A stretch of 9,129 nucleotides of DNA, from NCBI GenBank assembly GCA_003526525.1, contig DPVV01000227.1, forward strand, positions 1 through 9,129, read 5' to 3'. The position numbers were made by a program, and so were the translations under genes. Below the pieces are notes generated by a model. The model was not told where the DNA came from. It worked only from the letters and a program-made list of their open reading frames with translations, and did not search any database. Positions 7,650-9,129 of this stretch are shown here, piece by piece. How positions within the stretch are numbered: position 1 is the first letter of the stretch; the number at the start of each line of letters is the position of its first letter. This stretch comes from Lachnoclostridium phytofermentans (GTDB lineage: Bacteria > Bacillota > Clostridia > Lachnospirales > Lachnospiraceae).

Positions 7650-8229
7650 GGAAGCTGCCTCCCTTCAGAGCAAAGCTCTCCTTCGCCTCTTCCCACTTAC
7701 TTAAGAAGGATTCATTAATTACCACGTTTTTATCTGGTATTACAGCTCTGGTTCCACCCCAGAAGTCTGTTGTACTGATTTCAATCGTGATATTAGATTC
7801 CTCTCTTAACATGGCAGCCTTATCTGCATCCGTACTGTTTAGATATACTGTAACGGAATGATCTTTGGCAAAGTCCTTCGCTTCCTTGATTTGTTTTTTC
7901 AACAGTTCCACATATTCTTTTGTTTTCATAAACTCGAAAAGACTTATTTTTACCTTTGAAAATAGGTCTTCTGTTATTACTGTGCTTCTGTCTTTAAATA
8001 AATGACGAATCTCTAATGTTTTTAAAGCAAGGGCAGTATTTTTTTCACGCACTAAGCGTTCCATCTCTTCTTTAAGATAATTATCTGCCTTTCTTCTCAC
8101 ATCTTTTTTATGCTGCTCCAATTCCTTTTCAAGGAGTAGCCTATAATCTTCTACCATAGCTGTATTCTGAGCAGTAGCATTGTCAACTGCCATGTTATAG
8201 AAGTGTTCTGCTTTTTCTTTGATGTTCAT
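7642..8229 (-). CDS. atpE: V/A-type ATPase peripheral-stalk subunit E
   Basis: Subunit E pairs with the small G/H subunit to form the stator stalks that hold the A3B3 head still while the rotor turns. The 195 residues split into a long, highly charged helical part (about 1-100, rich in Lys, Glu and Arg) and a C-terminal globular part (about 105-195). The latter contains the conserved WGGTRAVIP (157-165) and INESF (171-175), the family signature of GG-x-x-A-IP and NSF-like positions. The start is supported by AGGAGGT in the gap after atpF. The 3' end overlaps atpA by 8 bases. The partner G/H gene is not visible in this window. Synonym ntpE. Confidence 0.92.
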   Translation of the reverse strand: MNIKEKAEHFYNMAVDNATAQNTAMVEDYRLLLEKELEQHKKDVRRKADNYLKEEMERLVREKNTALALKTLEIRHLFKDRSTVITEDLFSKVKISLFEFMKTKEYVELLKKQIKEAKDFAKDHSVTVYLNSTDADKAAMLREESNITIEISTTDFWGGTRAVIPDKNVVINESFLSKWEEAKESFALKGGSFHE

Positions 8230-8244
8230 AACAGACTAACCTCC

Positions 8245-8553
8245 TTATAATTTTAATCCAATTGCCTGACTTACATAGTCCGTGATAAAGTTAGGATTTC
8301 TACCTGTACCATGGCGGTCTGGGATCTCGACAATTAATGGCAAACGGCGATGTAGCTTAACATCATTTATAATATCAGGAAATTCTTGTTCAAGTTTCTC
8401 TGTTATTAAAATGATTCCAATAGACTTATCTGCAACTGCCGCTTTTAACTGCTCCTCCAGATGGTCTTTCGAGTGAATTACAACGCCTTCTACCCCAGCC
8501 AAACGCATACCAGTATAGGTATCCACATTATCACTGATAAGAAACATTTTCAT
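8245..8553 (-). CDS. atpF: V/A-type ATPase central-stalk subunit F
   Basis: Subunit F is a small alpha/beta protein that binds subunit D in the central stalk and tunes catalysis. The 102 residues match the family length. Recognisable features are the N-terminal strand MFLISDNV (3-10), GMRLAGV (15-21), GIILITEKL (46-54) and LPLIVEIPD (71-79), in the order seen in this family. It lies between ntpK (38-base gap, with a purine-rich GAGGTGG site before the start) and atpE (15-base gap). In Enterococcus nomenclature this gene is ntpG. It is unrelated to the F-type b subunit also called AtpF. Confidence 0.93.
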   Translation of the reverse strand: MKMFLISDNVDTYTGMRLAGVEGVVIHSKDHLEEQLKAAVADKSIGIILITEKLEQEFPDIINDVKLHRRLPLIVEIPDRHGTGRNPNFITDYVSQAIGLKL

Positions 8554-8591
8554 TTATTCCACCTCTTTATTGGGCCTTGCTGTTACCAAGT

Positions 8592-9038
8592 CTAAGCATT
8601 TAAAATCATGAAGGAAATTAACATACCATAAAGAGCAACACCTTCTGCAAGAGCAACGAAGATTAATGCTTTACCCATAATCTTGGAATCTTCACTTAAT
8701 GCACCAAGAGCTGCACTAGCTGCACTAGCTACGGCAATACCAGCACCGATTGTTGACATACCTGTTGATAATGCTGCTGCAATAAAACGTAAGCCATCAT
8801 TAGCTACTGGAGCAGCACCTGCTGCCGCTTCTGTTGCTGCTGCCATTGCAACTGTACTGGAAGCGCTATGAAACATAAGTAAAGAACCTACAACTACTGT
8901 TGCAAAAAATACAAAAATTTGAGAACCTAAAACCCATTTTGTTGTTTTTTGCTGTTTCTGTTTTTTAAACAACATATATCCAATTGGTAAAAAGAAATTT
9001 AATACTAAAACACCTGCTATAATATAATTTGTATACAT
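8592..9038 (-). CDS. ntpK: V/A-type ATPase rotor-ring proteolipid subunit K (c subunit)
   Basis: Copies of this protein form the membrane ring that carries ions and turns the rotor. The 148 residues suggest four membrane segments. Segments 1 (about 5-24) and 2 (36-57) are separated by a basic loop (KKQKQQKTTK, 25-34). An Ala-rich linker (about 58-80) leads to segments 3 (83-114) and 4 (121-147). Only the second hairpin is a clear c-type unit: small-residue GAGIAVASAASAALGAL (98-114) and VALAEGVALYG (128-138), with E132 as the sole ion-binding carboxylate. I see no Gln in helix 3, and no Ser/Thr follows E132, so the common Na+-binding pattern is not evident. H+ coupling is possible but not proven. 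The start is backed by AAAGGAG 9 bases upstream. Confidence 0.93.
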   Translation of the reverse strand: MYTNYIIAGVLVLNFFLPIGYMLFKKQKQQKTTKWVLGSQIFVFFATVVVGSLLMFHSASSTVAMAAATEAAAGAAPVANDGLRFIAAALSTGMSTIGAGIAVASAASAALGALSEDSKIMGKALIFVALAEGVALYGMLISFMILNA

Positions 9039-9072
9039 ACACTAACACTCCTTTTTTTACGAGTTTATTGGC

Positions 9073-9115
9073 TTATTCGCCACCACGTCTTGCTTTGAAC
9101 TCTTTTCCTGTTCCT
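9073..9115 (-). CDS. ntpI: C-terminal tail of V/A-type ATPase subunit I (partial)
   Basis: A minus-strand frame enters from the right and ends at TAA (9075-9073), 34 bases before the ntpK start. Its last codons read GTGKEFKARRGGE. Subunit I, the membrane stator that carries the ion half-channels, normally precedes K in bacterial V-ATPase operons, and its tail is often short and polar with Gly and basic residues. The assignment rests on gene order and is not proven by these 13 residues. Bases beyond 9115 appear to be sequencing adapter, so codons read there (R, S, S, D and most of L) are not genuine. Confidence 0.6.
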
Positions 9116-9129
9116 AGATCGGAAGAGCG
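9116..9129. other. Residual Illumina sequencing adapter at contig end
   Basis: The final 14 bases read AGATCGGAAGAGCG. This is identical to the first 14 bases of the standard Illumina TruSeq adapter as seen in read 2; its reverse complement is the familiar CGCTCTTCCGATCT. The match is exact, full length and flush with the end of the window, so it is best explained as untrimmed adapter rather than genomic DNA. Confidence 0.93.

Noticed and set aside
7634..7861. A 75-codon plus-strand frame across the atpE/atpA junction
   Set aside because: It is antisense to two well-supported genes and has no ribosome binding site.
1..9129. A mobile element, CRISPR array, defence or other undescribed system
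   Set aside because: No transposase, integrase, repeat-spacer array, tRNA-flanked insertion or cluster of unknown genes is visible; apart from the 14-codon left-edge fragment, every gene belongs to a known housekeeping family.

Overview
The window looks like a piece of a low-GC Firmicutes genome, most probably a clostridium of the Lachnospiraceae type. The reasons are the AT-rich intergenic DNA, strong AGGAGG-type ribosome binding sites, a bacterial V/A-type ATPase operon in clostridial style, and a methionine aminopeptidase with an N-terminal SEC-C zinc motif. It is housekeeping bioenergetics and protein maturation, not a mobile or defence island. The last 14 bases (9116-9129) match the start of the Illumina sequencing adapter, so the right edge is an assembly artefact at a contig end.

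Layout from left to right. Positions 1-42 hold the probable first 14 codons of an unidentified minus-strand gene. Positions 43-365 are a gene-free divergent promoter region. At 366-2456 (+) lies hppA, a membrane-bound proton-pumping pyrophosphatase whose sequence carries the K+-independent signature. Its likely start is a GTG at 366 rather than the ATG at 357. At 2503-2565 a very long hairpin sits between hppA and the convergent map gene (2560-3429, -), which encodes methionine aminopeptidase. Map has a plausible sigma-A promoter at 3570-3598. Positions 3430-3788 hold no gene. A long AT-rich terminator hairpin at 3789-3842 closes the ATPase operon.

The rest of the window (3841-9115, -) is the distal part of that operon. 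In transcription order it reads subunit I (only its tail), K, F, E, A, B, D, with short gaps or overlaps and a good ribosome binding site before each complete gene. The catalytic A3B3 head, the central-stalk subunits D and F, the peripheral-stalk subunit E and the rotor ring subunit K are complete. Subunit C (the rotor-stalk connector), the small peripheral-stalk subunit G/H and almost all of subunit I are not in the window and are expected to the right, beyond the artefactual end.

The V-ATPase and the pyrophosphatase are both primary ion pumps, one using ATP and one using pyrophosphate. Their proximity suggests a cell that can energise its membrane from both currencies. They are on opposite strands, separated by map, so they are not co-transcribed. 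I did not find a convincing undescribed system. The points most worth a second look are the unusual ion-gate residue of HppA, the degenerate first hairpin of the K subunit, the 28-bp intergenic hairpin and the adapter at the end.
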